DNA from: UBA3775 sp964584255
Lineage (GTDB): Bacteria; Bacillota; Clostridia; Lachnospirales; Lachnospiraceae
Direction: 5' to 3'
Assembly: GCA_964584255.1 (NCBI GenBank)
Contig: CAZOZM010000018.1
Location: 1-33,120 of the forward strand
Length of the DNA: 33,120 bases
Shown: positions 14,830-24,322 of the stretch, piece by piece
Position numbering within the stretch: position 1 is the first letter of the stretch
Layout: each line of letters begins with the position of its first letter
Made by a program: the position numbers and the translations under genes
The notes under the pieces: model-generated
Told to the model about the DNA's origin: nothing
Databases searched by the model: none
The model's input: only the letters and a program-made list of their open reading frames with translations

Positions 14830-16674
14830 TCATACTTTGTGAAAATAATTGTATACTGCCTCTGCTGCCGGGGTATTCATCCCATCTATCCCTGCAAGAT
14901 CAATAACTTCTGCATTTTTTATTTCCTCAAGGCTCTTAAACCGTCTCATAAGTGCTTTTCGTCTCGCCGGACCTATTCCCGGAATGTCATCCAGAACCGA
15001 ATGCACCTGATTCTTATTTCTCAAGGACTTATGATACTCAATCGCAAACCTGTGTGTTTCATCCTGTATTCTGGTCAACAGTTTAAATGCCTCCCCATGT
15101 ATATCAATGGGAATCTCGGTATTGTCAAAATACAGCCCTCTTGTCCGATGATTATCATCTTTAACCATTCCACAGACCGGAATTGAAATGTTAAGCTCAC
15201 TCAGAACTTCCACCGCAACATTTACCTGACCTTTTCCACCATCCATCAGAATCAGATCCGGAAACTTTCCGAAACTCGTTTTTTCTTCCAATTCCGCTTC
15301 TCTCAGACCATGTTCAAATCTTCTTGTCAGTACTTCCTTCATACTGGCATAATCATCCGGCCCGTCAACGGAGGTTATTCTAAACTTGCGATAATCACCT
15401 TTTTTCATTTTTCCGTTTTCGCACACAACCATCGAGCCTACATTCAAAAATCCGCTTATGTTTGAAATATCGTATGATTCCATTCTCAAAACGTTCTCTA
15501 ACCCTATGAGACTGCATAACTCTGCCGCCGCCTGAACGGTTCTTCTCTCCTCGCGTTCAAGTTTATCGGAATCTTTCTTTAAGACCATACGTGCATTTTC
15601 CCTGGCCAGTGCAATCATCTTTTCTTTGTTGCCAATCTTGGGAACTGTCATGTGAACCTTCTGCCCTTTAACTTCCGACAGCCAGCTTTCAATCAGTTCG
15701 CTTTCTGACGGTTCTGTTTCAATAAGGATTTCCGACGGTATGTAGGGAGTTCCCGAATAATACTGTTTTATGAACCCTCCCAGAATTTCTCCCGGAGTAT
15801 CATCTTCAATTCCCGTCAGATAGTAGTGCTCACGCCCTATCATCCTGCCGTTTCTCATGAAAAAGACCTGAACGACTGCACTGTCACCTTCCGCATAATA
15901 TGCGATTATATCTCTTTCTCCGGTTTTGAAATCAGTAGCCTTCTGTTCCTGTTTAAGTGCATTTATTGCATTTATTTTATCTCTGTAAGCCGCAGCCTCT
16001 TCAAATTCCATACGTTCACTTGCTTCAAGCATCTTTGAAGTAAGCTGCTTTATCACTCCGGAAGTGTCACCATTCAGGAAAGAAGCAACCTCGTCTATTA
16101 TCCTGCCATACTCTTCACGGCTGATGCCTCCGCAGCAAGGTGCATCACACTGTCCTATATGGTTGTAAAGACAAGGTCTGTCATAACCTCCTCCCTCTTC
16201 CGGAATGCTTCTCCTGCAGTTTCGAATTTTGTATAAATGTCTTAAGAGTTCCATCGTCTCACGGCAGGCTCCGACATTTGTATACGGTCCGAAGTATTTT
16301 TCCTTATCCCTCGTCATCTTTCTGGTTATATAGACCCTCGGAAATGCCTCCGAAACCGTAATCTTAATATAAGGATACATTTTATCATCCTTAAGCATTG
16401 CATTATACTTTGGTCTGTGTTCCTTAATCAGATTACATTCAAGCACAAGTGCTTCCGTTTCAGTATCCACAACAATATATTCGAACCATGCAATATTGGG
16501 AACCATCTTTCTTATCTTTGGCGTAAGTCTGGCAGGGTCCTGGAAATACTGTCTTACCCTGTTCTTCAAAACCTTTGCCTTTCCGACATAAATTATCGCA
16601 TCGCTTTTGTCATGCATTATATACACTCCCGGATTAGCCGGAAGCTTTTTAAGTTCATCTTCTATTACAAACAT
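14830..16674 (-). CDS. uvrC: Excinuclease ABC subunit C
   Basis: UvrC makes the dual incision at DNA lesions after UvrA and UvrB recognition. The GIY-YIG domain for the 3' cut is at the N-terminus (GVY at 16-18, YVGKAKVLKNRV from 29). A UVR motif binding UvrB is near 200-235 (SERMEFEEAAAYRDKI). The RNase H-like domain for the 5' cut follows (SYDISNISG, LILMDGGKGQ). A C-terminal tandem helix-hairpin-helix (DIPGIGPARRKALM) ends the protein. It is 614 residues and full length. The ATG at 16674 follows GGTGGGAAAG; a GTG four codons upstream is part of that site. It starts just after the ftsH terminator, so its own promoter is unclear; partial read-through is possible. Confidence 0.97.
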   Translation of the reverse strand: MFVIEDELKKLPANPGVYIMHDKSDAIIYVGKAKVLKNRVRQYFQDPARLTPKIRKMVPNIAWFEYIVVDTETEALVLECNLIKEHRPKYNAMLKDDKMYPYIKITVSEAFPRVYITRKMTRDKEKYFGPYTNVGACRETMELLRHLYKIRNCRRSIPEEGGGYDRPCLYNHIGQCDAPCCGGISREEYGRIIDEVASFLNGDTSGVIKQLTSKMLEASERMEFEEAAAYRDKINAINALKQEQKATDFKTGERDIIAYYAEGDSAVVQVFFMRNGRMIGREHYYLTGIEDDTPGEILGGFIKQYYSGTPYIPSEILIETEPSESELIESWLSEVKGQKVHMTVPKIGNKEKMIALARENARMVLKKDSDKLEREERRTVQAAAELCSLIGLENVLRMESYDISNISGFLNVGSMVVCENGKMKKGDYRKFRITSVDGPDDYASMKEVLTRRFEHGLREAELEEKTSFGKFPDLILMDGGKGQVNVAVEVLSELNISIPVCGMVKDDNHRTRGLYFDNTEIPIDIHGEAFKLLTRIQDETHRFAIEYHKSLRNKNQVHSVLDDIPGIGPARRKALMRRFKSLEEIKNAEVIDLAGIDGMNTPAAEAVYNYFHKV

Positions 16675-16683
16675 CTTTCCCAC

Positions 16684-16720
16684 CAAAAAACTGCCATGAA
16701 AACATAATTTCCATGGCAGT
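16684..16720 (-). terminator. Rho-independent terminator of ftsH
   Basis: ACTGCCATG (16690-16698) plus AAA pairs with TTTCCATGGCAGT (16708-16720), with one bulged base and a 6-nt loop. On the minus strand the stem is followed directly by TTTTTT. It lies 37 bp after the ftsH stop and ends only about 10 bp before the uvrC start codon. Confidence 0.88.
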
Positions 16721-16756
16721 CTGATACATTTTTATTCCGATTTTCACCGTTACTGA

Positions 16757-18661
16757 TTATTCCCCGGATTCAGAAACTGACTGTTCTCCTGCCTCACGTT
16801 TTTCCCTTACCTCATTAAGAATTTTCATGAATTCCTCACCGGTAATGGTCTCTTTGTTAAGAAGAAAGTCTGCCACAGCATCCAGAATATCCATGTTATC
16901 CGTTATATACTTCTTTGCATCGGCATAACACTGATCCATTATCCTTCTTACCGCATCATCAATTTTCGATGCATAGGAATCACTGCAGTTAAGTACAAGT
17001 CTGTTCTCAAGATACTGATCTTCAACGGATTCCAAAGCCACAAGACCGAATTCTTCACTCATACCGAATCTGGTAATCATCTGTCTTGCATATGATGTGG
17101 CTCTCTCTATGTCATTGCTTGCTCCGGTCGTTATCGTACCGAGTTTAACTTCTTCTGCTGCACGTCCGCCACAGAATACTCTTATGTCTGCAAGAATGTC
17201 TTCTTTTGAATTAAGATACTTTTCTTCTTCCGGAACCTGCATTGTATAACCGAGAGCACCCTTTGTTCTCGGGACAATCGTAATCTTCTGAACAGGTTCT
17301 GAGTTCTTCTGGAGGGCTGCAACAAGTGCATGTCCCACTTCGTGATAAGCAACAATTTTCTTTTCTTCCGGTCCGAGGATTCTGTCCTTCTTTTCTTTTC
17401 CGGCAAAAACAACTTCAACCGATTCCATAAGATCCGCCTGTGTAACAACCGTTCTTCCCTGTTTTACAGCGAGGATTGCGGCCTCATTTATCATATTGGC
17501 AAGATCCGCACCGACTGCTCCCGCAGTAGCCTTCGCAATTTCCTCCAGATCAACATCCTGATGCATAAGTACATCTTTTGAATGAACCTTAAGTATTGCA
17601 ACTCTTCCCTTTAAATCAGGCTTGTCAACAATTATTCTTCTGTCAAAACGTCCCGGTCTGAGTAATGCTTTATCAAGAACCTCCGGTCTGTTTGTAGCCG
17701 CAAGAATTACTATTCCCTTTGTTGCATCAAATCCGTCCATCTCCGCCAGGAGCTGGTTAAGTGTCTGCTCACGTTCGTCATTTCCGCCGCCGTATTTTGA
17801 ATCCCTGCTTTTTCCTATCGCATCAATTTCGTCGATGAAAATGATACATGGAGCATGTTCCGATGCATCCTTAAAAAGTTCTCTTACTCTCGATGCTCCG
17901 ACACCTACGAACATTTCAACGAAATCCGAACCCGAAATCGAGAAGAAAGGTACTCCCGCTTCTCCGGCTACTGCCTTTGCGAGAAGGGTTTTTCCTGTTC
18001 CCGGAGGTCCTACAAGCAACGCTCCTTTTGGCAGTTTTGCTCCGATTCTTGTATATTTTTCGGGAGAATGAAGGAAATCCACCAGTTCAACAACTGAATC
18101 CTTAGCTTCCTCTTCGCCCGCAACGTCCTTAAACGTCACCTTGACATCCTGATTTACAACCATCTTAGCCTTGTTTTTCCCTACTCCGCCTATTCCGCCA
18201 TTCTTAAATATCGGTCTGAAGCAGAAATACATAATTCCGAATATCAGGAACATAGGTCCCCATTCAAGAAGGAAACTTATTATTGGCGATGTGCTCTTCT
18301 TATCGACACCGAAATACTTTACTCCGTTTGCAGTGAAATATTCCCTCATTTCAGAGTCAACATCATATCCGAGATAGTATAAAATCCCCGTTTCCTCATA
18401 GTCCTTCGTATAGATTACATAACGGCTGTTTTCATAATCGGATTCGATATAATCAACCTTTCCGTCTTTTACCATTTCCTGCATTTCAAGGTAATCTATT
18501 GTTACTTTTTTTCTGTCTGTAAATGCCGAAATCGCATAATAGTATCCGATAAACATCAGCAGGCTCAGAAAAATAAGTACAATTATTATCTGCGCATTAT
18601 TCTTTTTCTTTCCATTGTTGTTCTGCCCCATATCGGGGCCGTTACTGTTATTGTTGTCCAA
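16757..18661 (-). CDS. ftsH: ATP-dependent zinc metalloprotease FtsH
   Basis: FtsH is a hexameric membrane-bound AAA+ protease that degrades misfolded membrane proteins and some regulators. Two membrane segments (about 24-46 and 126-148) flank a small extracytoplasmic domain. The AAA domain has Walker A GPPGTGKT (218-225), Walker B IIFIDEID (273-280) and the second region of homology NRPEVLDKALLRPGRFDRR. The protease zinc site is HEVGH at 440-444, with Val where most FtsH have Ala; the motif HExxH is intact. The length is 634 residues. The start is TTG at 18661 with GGAGGTG 4 bp away; the Asn-rich N-terminus is low complexity. It has its own promoter and terminator, so it is a single-gene unit. 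Confidence 0.97.
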   Translation of the reverse strand: MDNNNSNGPDMGQNNNGKKKNNAQIIIVLIFLSLLMFIGYYYAISAFTDRKKVTIDYLEMQEMVKDGKVDYIESDYENSRYVIYTKDYEETGILYYLGYDVDSEMREYFTANGVKYFGVDKKSTSPIISFLLEWGPMFLIFGIMYFCFRPIFKNGGIGGVGKNKAKMVVNQDVKVTFKDVAGEEEAKDSVVELVDFLHSPEKYTRIGAKLPKGALLVGPPGTGKTLLAKAVAGEAGVPFFSISGSDFVEMFVGVGASRVRELFKDASEHAPCIIFIDEIDAIGKSRDSKYGGGNDEREQTLNQLLAEMDGFDATKGIVILAATNRPEVLDKALLRPGRFDRRIIVDKPDLKGRVAILKVHSKDVLMHQDVDLEEIAKATAGAVGADLANMINEAAILAVKQGRTVVTQADLMESVEVVFAGKEKKDRILGPEEKKIVAYHEVGHALVAALQKNSEPVQKITIVPRTKGALGYTMQVPEEEKYLNSKEDILADIRVFCGGRAAEEVKLGTITTGASNDIERATSYARQMITRFGMSEEFGLVALESVEDQYLENRLVLNCSDSYASKIDDAVRRIMDQCYADAKKYITDNMDILDAVADFLLNKETITGEEFMKILNEVREKREAGEQSVSESGE

Positions 18662-18724
18662 AAGACACCTCCAAAGTCTTTATTAATATCGGTTTTTAAC
18701 TTTTCATAGTAAAACTCGAACTTC

Positions 18725-18753
18725 ATTATATATTATTCGATTTTTACGGACAA
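18725..18753 (-). promoter_or_regulatory. Promoter of ftsH
   Basis: On the minus strand TTGTCC (18753-18748), a 17-bp spacer and a perfect TATAAT (18730-18725). Transcription would begin about 55 bp before the TTG start at 18661. I see no CtsR- or HrcA-type operator next to it. Confidence 0.75.
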
Positions 18754-18822
18754 GCTTTATTAAAGAATTCTTTGTGAAATAAAAGTTAAATAAACCTAAA
18801 CTAACAACCGGCAACCGACCTG

Positions 18823-19695
18823 TCAGTCTGTTATTATGTTTTCATCCACATATACCGCCATCTTACGGTATTTAAGCGGAGATATTCCGTAATACTTCTT
18901 AAAAAGCTTGCTGAAGTGGTAAACATCATCATATCCCACTTCCATGGCTATCTGTTTTATGTTTTCGCCATCAGGCGTTTCAAGGAGTTTCTTTGCCTTT
19001 TCAAGCCTCAGTCTGATAACATAATTAATTGGTGAGTCTCCGGTTGTTTCCTTGAAAATTCTGGAAATATAAACAGGACTCAGATACATATTTCCGGCAA
19101 TCTTATCCAGTGAAATCTTTTTATTATAGTTTTCCTCAAGATAAGACATTATTTTTCTTGCGACATATGTTTTTGAGTAGGAATCAAATTCCGTAGGCTC
19201 GGCAGTCTCCTCACATTTTTCACAGAAACTTCTGTACATGAACACAAGTATCTTTACAAACTGTGCCTTTATCATGTAATACCTGCCGGGCTGCGAGGCA
19301 TAATTTTCTTCGATTATTTCATAACAGCATCTGCTGATTTCACGCCTTACTTCCTGATTGAAGCGGATTACAGGTTCGCCGTCAGGTGTTATAATCGTAT
19401 TTTCCGGCATGTTTTTGAAACATATGTCGCTGAATCCGCATACAAATTCAAGATTGGGACTTGACGGATCTTCTACAATGCTTTGATGTTTCACTCCCGG
19501 ATTACATATCAGCATTTCACCCTGTTTAACCTCGTACGCCTTCCCGTCCACAATGTACTTGCCGTTCCCGGATAGGATATAGGCTATTTCTATATTTGCA
19601 GGATGATCATGCTCCTTCTCATTCCTGCTTTCCCTGACTCTCGTGCAATACCATATTGACGGATTCAGTTCTTTTTCTGTCATTTCATCAAACAT
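18823..19695 (-). CDS. AraC-family transcriptional regulator with cupin sensor
   Basis: The N-terminal half is a cupin-like ligand domain (DHPANIEIAYILSGNGKYIV and EVKQGEMLICNPGVKH). The C-terminal half has the paired AraC helix-turn-helix: KISLDKIAGNMYLSPVYISR near 195-215, and MEVGYDDVYHFSKLFKKYYG near 250-270. The layout is typical of regulators of sugar or glycoside use, but the ligand cannot be told from sequence. The ATG at 19695 follows GGCGGAGTG. It lies 21 bp downstream of ung on the same strand, so the two may share a transcript. No sugar-use genes adjoin it, so its targets are probably elsewhere. I see no hairpin terminator after it. Confidence 0.9.
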   Translation of the reverse strand: MFDEMTEKELNPSIWYCTRVRESRNEKEHDHPANIEIAYILSGNGKYIVDGKAYEVKQGEMLICNPGVKHQSIVEDPSSPNLEFVCGFSDICFKNMPENTIITPDGEPVIRFNQEVRREISRCCYEIIEENYASQPGRYYMIKAQFVKILVFMYRSFCEKCEETAEPTEFDSYSKTYVARKIMSYLEENYNKKISLDKIAGNMYLSPVYISRIFKETTGDSPINYVIRLRLEKAKKLLETPDGENIKQIAMEVGYDDVYHFSKLFKKYYGISPLKYRKMAVYVDENIITD

Positions 19696-19716
19696 TTTTC
19701 ACTCCGCCTAACAAAA

Positions 19717-20397
19717 TCATGAATTAATATTTTCAATCTGCCAGTCTATAGGTGTAACACCGTTTTCCGATAGAAATCTGTTTGCCTTTCCAAACGGTCT
19801 GCTTCCGAAAAAGCCTCTATATGCCGAAAGCGGACTCGGATGTGCAGATTCTATTACGAGGTGTTTCGGATTTGTAAGCATGGCTTTTTTCTTTCTCGCC
19901 GATGCTCCCCACAGAATGAATACAACCGGTCTGTCTATTCTGTCAACCGCCTGTATAACCGCGTCCGTAAACTGTTCCCAGCCATGACCCTGATGAGAAG
20001 CTGCCTGATGAGCGCGCACCGTAAGTACAGCATTTAAAAGCAGAACTCCCTGTTCAGCCCATTTAACGAGATTCCCGTTATCCGGAATATATGTTCCGAT
20101 ATCGTCATGCATCTCTTTATAGATGTTAAGAAGTGATGGCGGTATATCCGTTCCCGGTTTCACCGAGAAACTCAGACCGTGCGCCTGACCGTCATTATGA
20201 TACGGATCCTGACCCAGAATCACAACCTTAACCTTGTTATACGGTGTGTAAGAAAAAGCATTAAATATATCATCCGCTTCAGGAAATATCTGCCTTTCCG
20301 AATACTCTTTTTTTACAAACGTATACAATTCTCTGTAATATGGTTTTTTAAATTCCTGACCGATTTCACCAAGCCAGTCATTTTCTATTGCCGACAT
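19717..20397 (-). CDS. ung: Uracil-DNA glycosylase, family 1
   Basis: Ung removes uracil from DNA to start base-excision repair. The water-activating motif GQDPYH is at 62-67 with catalytic Asp64; LLLNAVLTVR follows, and the DNA-intercalating loop HPSPLSAYRGFFG is near the C-terminus. The length of 226 residues fits family 1. The ATG at 20397 follows GGAGATAACTAAT. It is 67 bp downstream of hisF and 21 bp upstream of araC. The link to these neighbours looks like simple cotranscription rather than shared function. Confidence 0.96.
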   Translation of the reverse strand: MSAIENDWLGEIGQEFKKPYYRELYTFVKKEYSERQIFPEADDIFNAFSYTPYNKVKVVILGQDPYHNDGQAHGLSFSVKPGTDIPPSLLNIYKEMHDDIGTYIPDNGNLVKWAEQGVLLLNAVLTVRAHQAASHQGHGWEQFTDAVIQAVDRIDRPVVFILWGASARKKKAMLTNPKHLVIESAHPSPLSAYRGFFGSRPFGKANRFLSENGVTPIDWQIENINS

Positions 20398-20464
20398 ATT
20401 AGTTATCTCCGAATTTTTCCGATAAATCCTGTCGTCCCTTTGCCTTTAAAGGAGGGACTGCCGT

Positions 20465-21226
20465 TTATAATCTTACGCTTACGCCTTTTCCTCTTAAATA
20501 AGCCTTAAGATCATTGATTTCCAACTCCTTATAATGGAAAAGACTTGCCGCAAGGGCCGCATCCGCCTTGCCTTCCGTAAGAGCCTCATGAAAATGCTCC
20601 GGATTGCCGGCTCCACCCGATGCAATTACGGGTATGGATACATTTTCCGATACCGTTCTTGTGAGTTCGATATCATAACCGTCCTTTGTACCGTCACAAT
20701 CCATGCTTGTAAGGAGTATTTCTCCCGCTCCGAGGCTGCATGCTTTCATTGCCCACTCTACCGCATCAATTCCCATATCGACACGGCCTCCGTTTTTATA
20801 TATGTTCCAACCGCTGCCGTCAGGTCGTCTTTTTGCATCAATTGCACAGACTACGCACTGACTTCCGAACTTGTCGGCAGCCCCGGAAATAAGATACGGA
20901 TTCATTATTGCTGCCGAATTAACCGCTACCTTATCCGCACCTTCCCTTAAAATCATTTTAAAATCTTCAACACTTCTGATGCCTCCGCCCACCGTAAATG
21001 GAATAAAAACTGTTTCGGCAACCCTTCTTACCATCTCGGTTTTGATTGTTCTTGCATCTGAAGATGCCGTGATGTCAAGGAATACCAACTCATCGGCTCC
21101 CGCTTTTCCGTAGGCCGCTCCTACCTCGACAGGATCTCCTGCATCCCTTAAATCCACGAAATTAATTCCTTTTACCACACGTCCGTTATGAACATCAAGA
21201 CATGGTATTATTCTTTTAGTAAACAT
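20465..21226 (-). CDS. hisF: Imidazole glycerol phosphate synthase, cyclase subunit
   Basis: HisF is a TIM barrel that uses ammonia from HisH and PRFAR to give imidazole glycerol phosphate and AICAR, joining histidine and purine synthesis. The catalytic aspartates are Asp11 (IPCLDVHNGRVVKG) and Asp130 (CVVCAIDAKR); phosphate loops are FTVGGGIRSVEDF and VIASGGAG. The length is 253 residues. The ATG at 21226 follows ACGGAGGACAAG. It follows hisH by 23 bp. The other his genes are not in this window, so hisHF is detached from the rest of the pathway here. Confidence 0.97.
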   Translation of the reverse strand: MFTKRIIPCLDVHNGRVVKGINFVDLRDAGDPVEVGAAYGKAGADELVFLDITASSDARTIKTEMVRRVAETVFIPFTVGGGIRSVEDFKMILREGADKVAVNSAAIMNPYLISGAADKFGSQCVVCAIDAKRRPDGSGWNIYKNGGRVDMGIDAVEWAMKACSLGAGEILLTSMDCDGTKDGYDIELTRTVSENVSIPVIASGGAGNPEHFHEALTEGKADAALAASLFHYKELEINDLKAYLRGKGVSVRL

Positions 21227-21249
21227 CTTGTCCTCCGTATATTATCCCG

Positions 21250-21858
21250 TTATTTCATTCCGCAGAAATTATCAAGGATCGCAAGTCCTACATCTCCGCT
21301 CTTTTCAGGATGGAACTGTGCCGCAAAAACATTTCCGCATTCCACCGCCGCATGAATATGTGTTCCGTATTCAGTTGTTGCCGCAACTGTTTTTTCATCC
21401 TCGGCACTCAGATAATATGAATGAACAAAATAAACATATGAACCGTCCGGAATACCGGCAAAGAGTCTGCTCTCCGGATTGACCTTTATGTCATTCCAGC
21501 CGATGTGAGGTATTTTAAGTCCCTCTTCTTCCGGAATCCTGATGATTTTTCCTTTTAATATTCCAAGCCCTTCCACACCGGGTGTCTCCTCTGAGCTTTC
21601 AAACAAAAGCTGTAATCCGAGACATATTCCAAAAAGCGGCTTCTTTTTTTCTACCGCCTCTTTTATGACTTCAGTCAGGCCGAAGCCATTAAGTTTTTCC
21701 ATGGCATCTCCAAACGAACCGACTCCCGGAAGAATTATCTTATCTGCTCCGAGAATCTCCTCCCTGTCTCTTGTTACCAGGGTTCCATATCCCAACTTCT
21801 CACATGCCTTGACCACACTTCTCAGATTCCCCGCATCATAATCTATTATAGCTATCAA
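21250..21858 (-). CDS. hisH: Imidazole glycerol phosphate synthase, glutaminase subunit
   Basis: HisH is a class I glutamine amidotransferase that supplies ammonia to HisF through a channel. The triad is visible: Cys79 in GICLGLQLL, His183 and Glu185 in QFHPEKSG. IILPGVGSFGDAM forms the oxyanion-side loop. The length is 202 residues. The start is TTG at 21858, preceded by GGAGGATTAAAC, which itself lies over the end of the histidine kinase gene; the two coding regions are separated by only 2 bp. This spacing means the kinase, hisH and hisF are almost certainly on one mRNA and probably translationally coupled. Confidence 0.96.
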   Translation of the reverse strand: MIAIIDYDAGNLRSVVKACEKLGYGTLVTRDREEILGADKIILPGVGSFGDAMEKLNGFGLTEVIKEAVEKKKPLFGICLGLQLLFESSEETPGVEGLGILKGKIIRIPEEEGLKIPHIGWNDIKVNPESRLFAGIPDGSYVYFVHSYYLSAEDEKTVAATTEYGTHIHAAVECGNVFAAQFHPEKSGDVGLAILDNFCGMK

Positions 21859-21860
21859 GT

Positions 21861-23522
21861 TTAATCCTCCTGCAATGCTGTTTCTTTTTTTACCGGCATT
21901 GTATCAAGTTCCAACCAGAATTCCACACCGTTTTTATGGTTTGTGACTCCGCATTTACAATTATGCAGCTCCATTACCGCCTTAACAATTGAAAGACCGA
22001 TTCCGCTTCCTCCGTACTCTCTTGTACGCGCCTTGTCTACCTTATAAAACTTTATCCATACTTTGTCAAGGTCTTCATCCGGAATACTGCTTCCCGTATT
22101 AAATACGGAAACCCTTACCCTGTCCTCCGATTTTGTAAGCCTTACGACTATGACATTTTCTCCGCTTACATAATGATATGCATTGCTTATATAATTGGAA
22201 ATCGACTCTTCTATCATATACTCATCAGCATAAACATATATCGGTCCGTCATGTTCAAAACTTACCTTTACATCTTTATCACCTCTGAGTACCTCAGTCG
22301 CCTTAAGTATTCCTTTTATCAGTTCAACCACGTCAAATCTTTCGATTTCAAGCTGATTTTCACCATATTCAATTCTGTTGAGCGACAGCAGCTTCTTAAC
22401 CATTTCATTCATTCTTGCCGACTCATCAATGATTACGTCGCAATAGAATTCCCTGCTTTCCGCATCCTCATTAATATTGTCTTTCAGTCCCTCTGCATAA
22501 CCCTGAATAATCGCAATAGGTGTTTTCAGTTCGTGAGAAACATTTCCCAAAAAGTCCCGACGCATTTCATCCAGCTTTTCTCTTTTTTCAATATCAACCA
22601 TCAGTTCACTGTTTGCCTGCTTGAGTTCCAATATTGTATTTTCCAGGTTTTCAGATAAGGAGTTAATACTTTCCGCCAATTCCCCCAGCTCGTTTGATGA
22701 ATTTACTTCTATTCTCTCATCAAAATCCAGATTTCTTATTTTTTTAGCCGCTGCATTCATCTTCTGAAGCGGTTTTGTGAAGGCTCTCGATATGATGAAT
22801 ATTGCGATTGCCTCCAAAAGAATTACTATTATTCCGACATAACCATAGAAGTTTCCGGCAATTGCCGCCGTCTCTTCTATATTTTCATAGTTCATCCTTA
22901 TAAAACAAAAATAACCATTATCAAGTCTTCCTATAAGATCATAATTTACCGAACCGATGTAATCATCATCCGCACGGTATATTTTAAAATCAGATTCGCT
23001 TACGACAAGCTCAATCTTGTCCTTTTCCGACTCACCGTTTATGTATTTCTTCAGACTTTCTCCGATCCTTTTAAGCTGAGGCAAACTGGTTTCGGTAGAA
23101 TACATGTATCCCTCGCCAAAAGAAGGATCTGCCAGAAATATCTTAAGGTTGTCCGTCATACTCAGTCTGTCGAGCTGCATAATCTCCTGATTTGACAGTT
23201 TTTCTTCCGTCACGGAAATTATTTCCGTCTTTCCGCTGATTTTTGCTTCTTCCGTATCTGACGAAACAAGCATTACGGTTCCAAAATCCGTTCCGCTGCC
23301 ATTAACTGAATCCGTTTTGTCTGCATTCGTAACAATCCTGTTAATTATTTCAAAGTCCGTTTTTAAAATGTTAAGTTTATTCTGTTCATAGTATTTCTTT
23401 ATACAGACTCCGGCAATCAGAATACTTATCAGAATACAAAAAGACATTAACGCCGTAAACGTCAATGCCATTTGCATCCTTACCGAAGTAAATATCTTAT
23501 TTTTGTTTTTCTGTTTCTTCAT
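21861..23522 (-). CDS. Membrane sensor histidine kinase
   Basis: The kinase has a basic N-terminus, TM1 at about 17-41, an extracytoplasmic sensor of about 180 residues, TM2 at about 226-246, a HAMP domain (about 247-300) and a HisKA domain with phosphoacceptor His330 in NVSHELKTPIAI. The HATPase domain has the N box NYISNAYHY, a G1 box VFNTGSSIPDED and the G2 box GGSGIGLSIVKAV. The length is 553 residues. The ATG at 23522 lies 20 bp after the response regulator, its evident partner. The sensor region shows no recognised ligand motif. The 3' end carries the ribosome site of hisH. Confidence 0.94.
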   Translation of the reverse strand: MKKQKNKNKIFTSVRMQMALTFTALMSFCILISILIAGVCIKKYYEQNKLNILKTDFEIINRIVTNADKTDSVNGSGTDFGTVMLVSSDTEEAKISGKTEIISVTEEKLSNQEIMQLDRLSMTDNLKIFLADPSFGEGYMYSTETSLPQLKRIGESLKKYINGESEKDKIELVVSESDFKIYRADDDYIGSVNYDLIGRLDNGYFCFIRMNYENIEETAAIAGNFYGYVGIIVILLEAIAIFIISRAFTKPLQKMNAAAKKIRNLDFDERIEVNSSNELGELAESINSLSENLENTILELKQANSELMVDIEKREKLDEMRRDFLGNVSHELKTPIAIIQGYAEGLKDNINEDAESREFYCDVIIDESARMNEMVKKLLSLNRIEYGENQLEIERFDVVELIKGILKATEVLRGDKDVKVSFEHDGPIYVYADEYMIEESISNYISNAYHYVSGENVIVVRLTKSEDRVRVSVFNTGSSIPDEDLDKVWIKFYKVDKARTREYGGSGIGLSIVKAVMELHNCKCGVTNHKNGVEFWLELDTMPVKKETALQED

Positions 23523-23542
23523 TCACAGGTCCTCTCCCAGGA

Positions 23543-24217
23543 TTATGACGGATCAAACTTATAACCGAATCCCCAGATTGTCTTAATGTATTCGCCTTTT
23601 TCACCAAGTTTGCTTCTTAGTTTCTTTACATGAGTATCAATGGTCCGGGCATCGCCGTAATAATCATAGTTCCAGACTCCGTTGAGTATTTTTTCTCTTG
23701 ACAGTGCCACTCCCTTATTACTTACGAAATATGTAAGCAGGTCAAATTCCTTTACGCTCAGATCCACAACATTTCCGTCTACCGTAACTTCATGTGCCGT
23801 CTTATCAATTTTAATGCCGTTTATGTTAATCTCATTTTCTTCTGCGGAAGAACTTCTCCTCAATACCGCTTCAACCCTTGCCGCAAGAATTCTCGGACTG
23901 AACGGTTTGGAAATATATTCATCCACTCCGAGGTTAAATCCAAGAAGTTCATCCTTTTCATCACTTTTTGCAGTCAGCATGATGACAGGCGTTTTTGAAT
24001 ACTGTCTGATTTCCTGGAGTACCTGCCATCCGTCCACTTTCGGCATCATCACGTCCAGAATCACCAGTCCGATCTGTTTATCCTTAAAGAAAATATTGAG
24101 GGCCTCTTCACCATCAGCGGCTTCAAGCATGATAAAGTCCCTCTTTCCGAGAAAATCACAGATAAGTTTTCTCATTCTGCTTTCATCATCTACAACAAGT
24201 ATCTTTATTTTATCCAT
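23543..24217 (-). CDS. OmpR/PhoB-family response regulator
   Basis: The receiver domain has the acidic pair Asp10-Asp11, phosphoacceptor Asp55 in LVILDVMMPKVDG, Thr/Ser at LTAKSDE and Lys104 in SKPF. The C-terminal winged helix (about 130-224) includes SVKEFDLLTYFVSN, LNGVWNYDYYGDARTIDTHV and TIWGFGYKF. The length is 224 residues. The ATG at 24217 follows GGAGGATTAATAT. It pairs with the kinase 20 bp downstream. Targets are unknown; hisHF immediately after the pair are candidates for control or mere passengers. Confidence 0.95.
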   Translation of the reverse strand: MDKIKILVVDDESRMRKLICDFLGKRDFIMLEAADGEEALNIFFKDKQIGLVILDVMMPKVDGWQVLQEIRQYSKTPVIMLTAKSDEKDELLGFNLGVDEYISKPFSPRILAARVEAVLRRSSSAEENEININGIKIDKTAHEVTVDGNVVDLSVKEFDLLTYFVSNKGVALSREKILNGVWNYDYYGDARTIDTHVKKLRSKLGEKGEYIKTIWGFGYKFDPS

Positions 24218-24281
24218 ATATTAATCCTCCGCCGGTCTCTGTCCGGTAATTTTATGTCCATGACAGATATTACCTTCCGAT

Positions 24282-24302
24282 AATACAAAAAATATTTGTA
24301 TT
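24282..24302. repeat. AT-rich inverted repeat between the cyclophilin-like and response-regulator genes
   Basis: AATACAAA (24282-24289) and TTTGTATT (24295-24302) form a perfect 8-bp inverted repeat with a 5-nt centre. It lies 21 bp after the lipoprotein stop and about 65 bp before the response regulator start. With only one G:C pair it is a weak terminator at best; an operator for the regulator is an alternative. Confidence 0.35.
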
Positions 24303-24322
24303 TTCTGTGAATAAGTATGTTT

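Noticed and set aside
20434..20458. A GTCCCT/AGGGAC stem between hisF and ung as a terminator
   Set aside because: The stem is short, the loop is large and there is no T-run on either strand.
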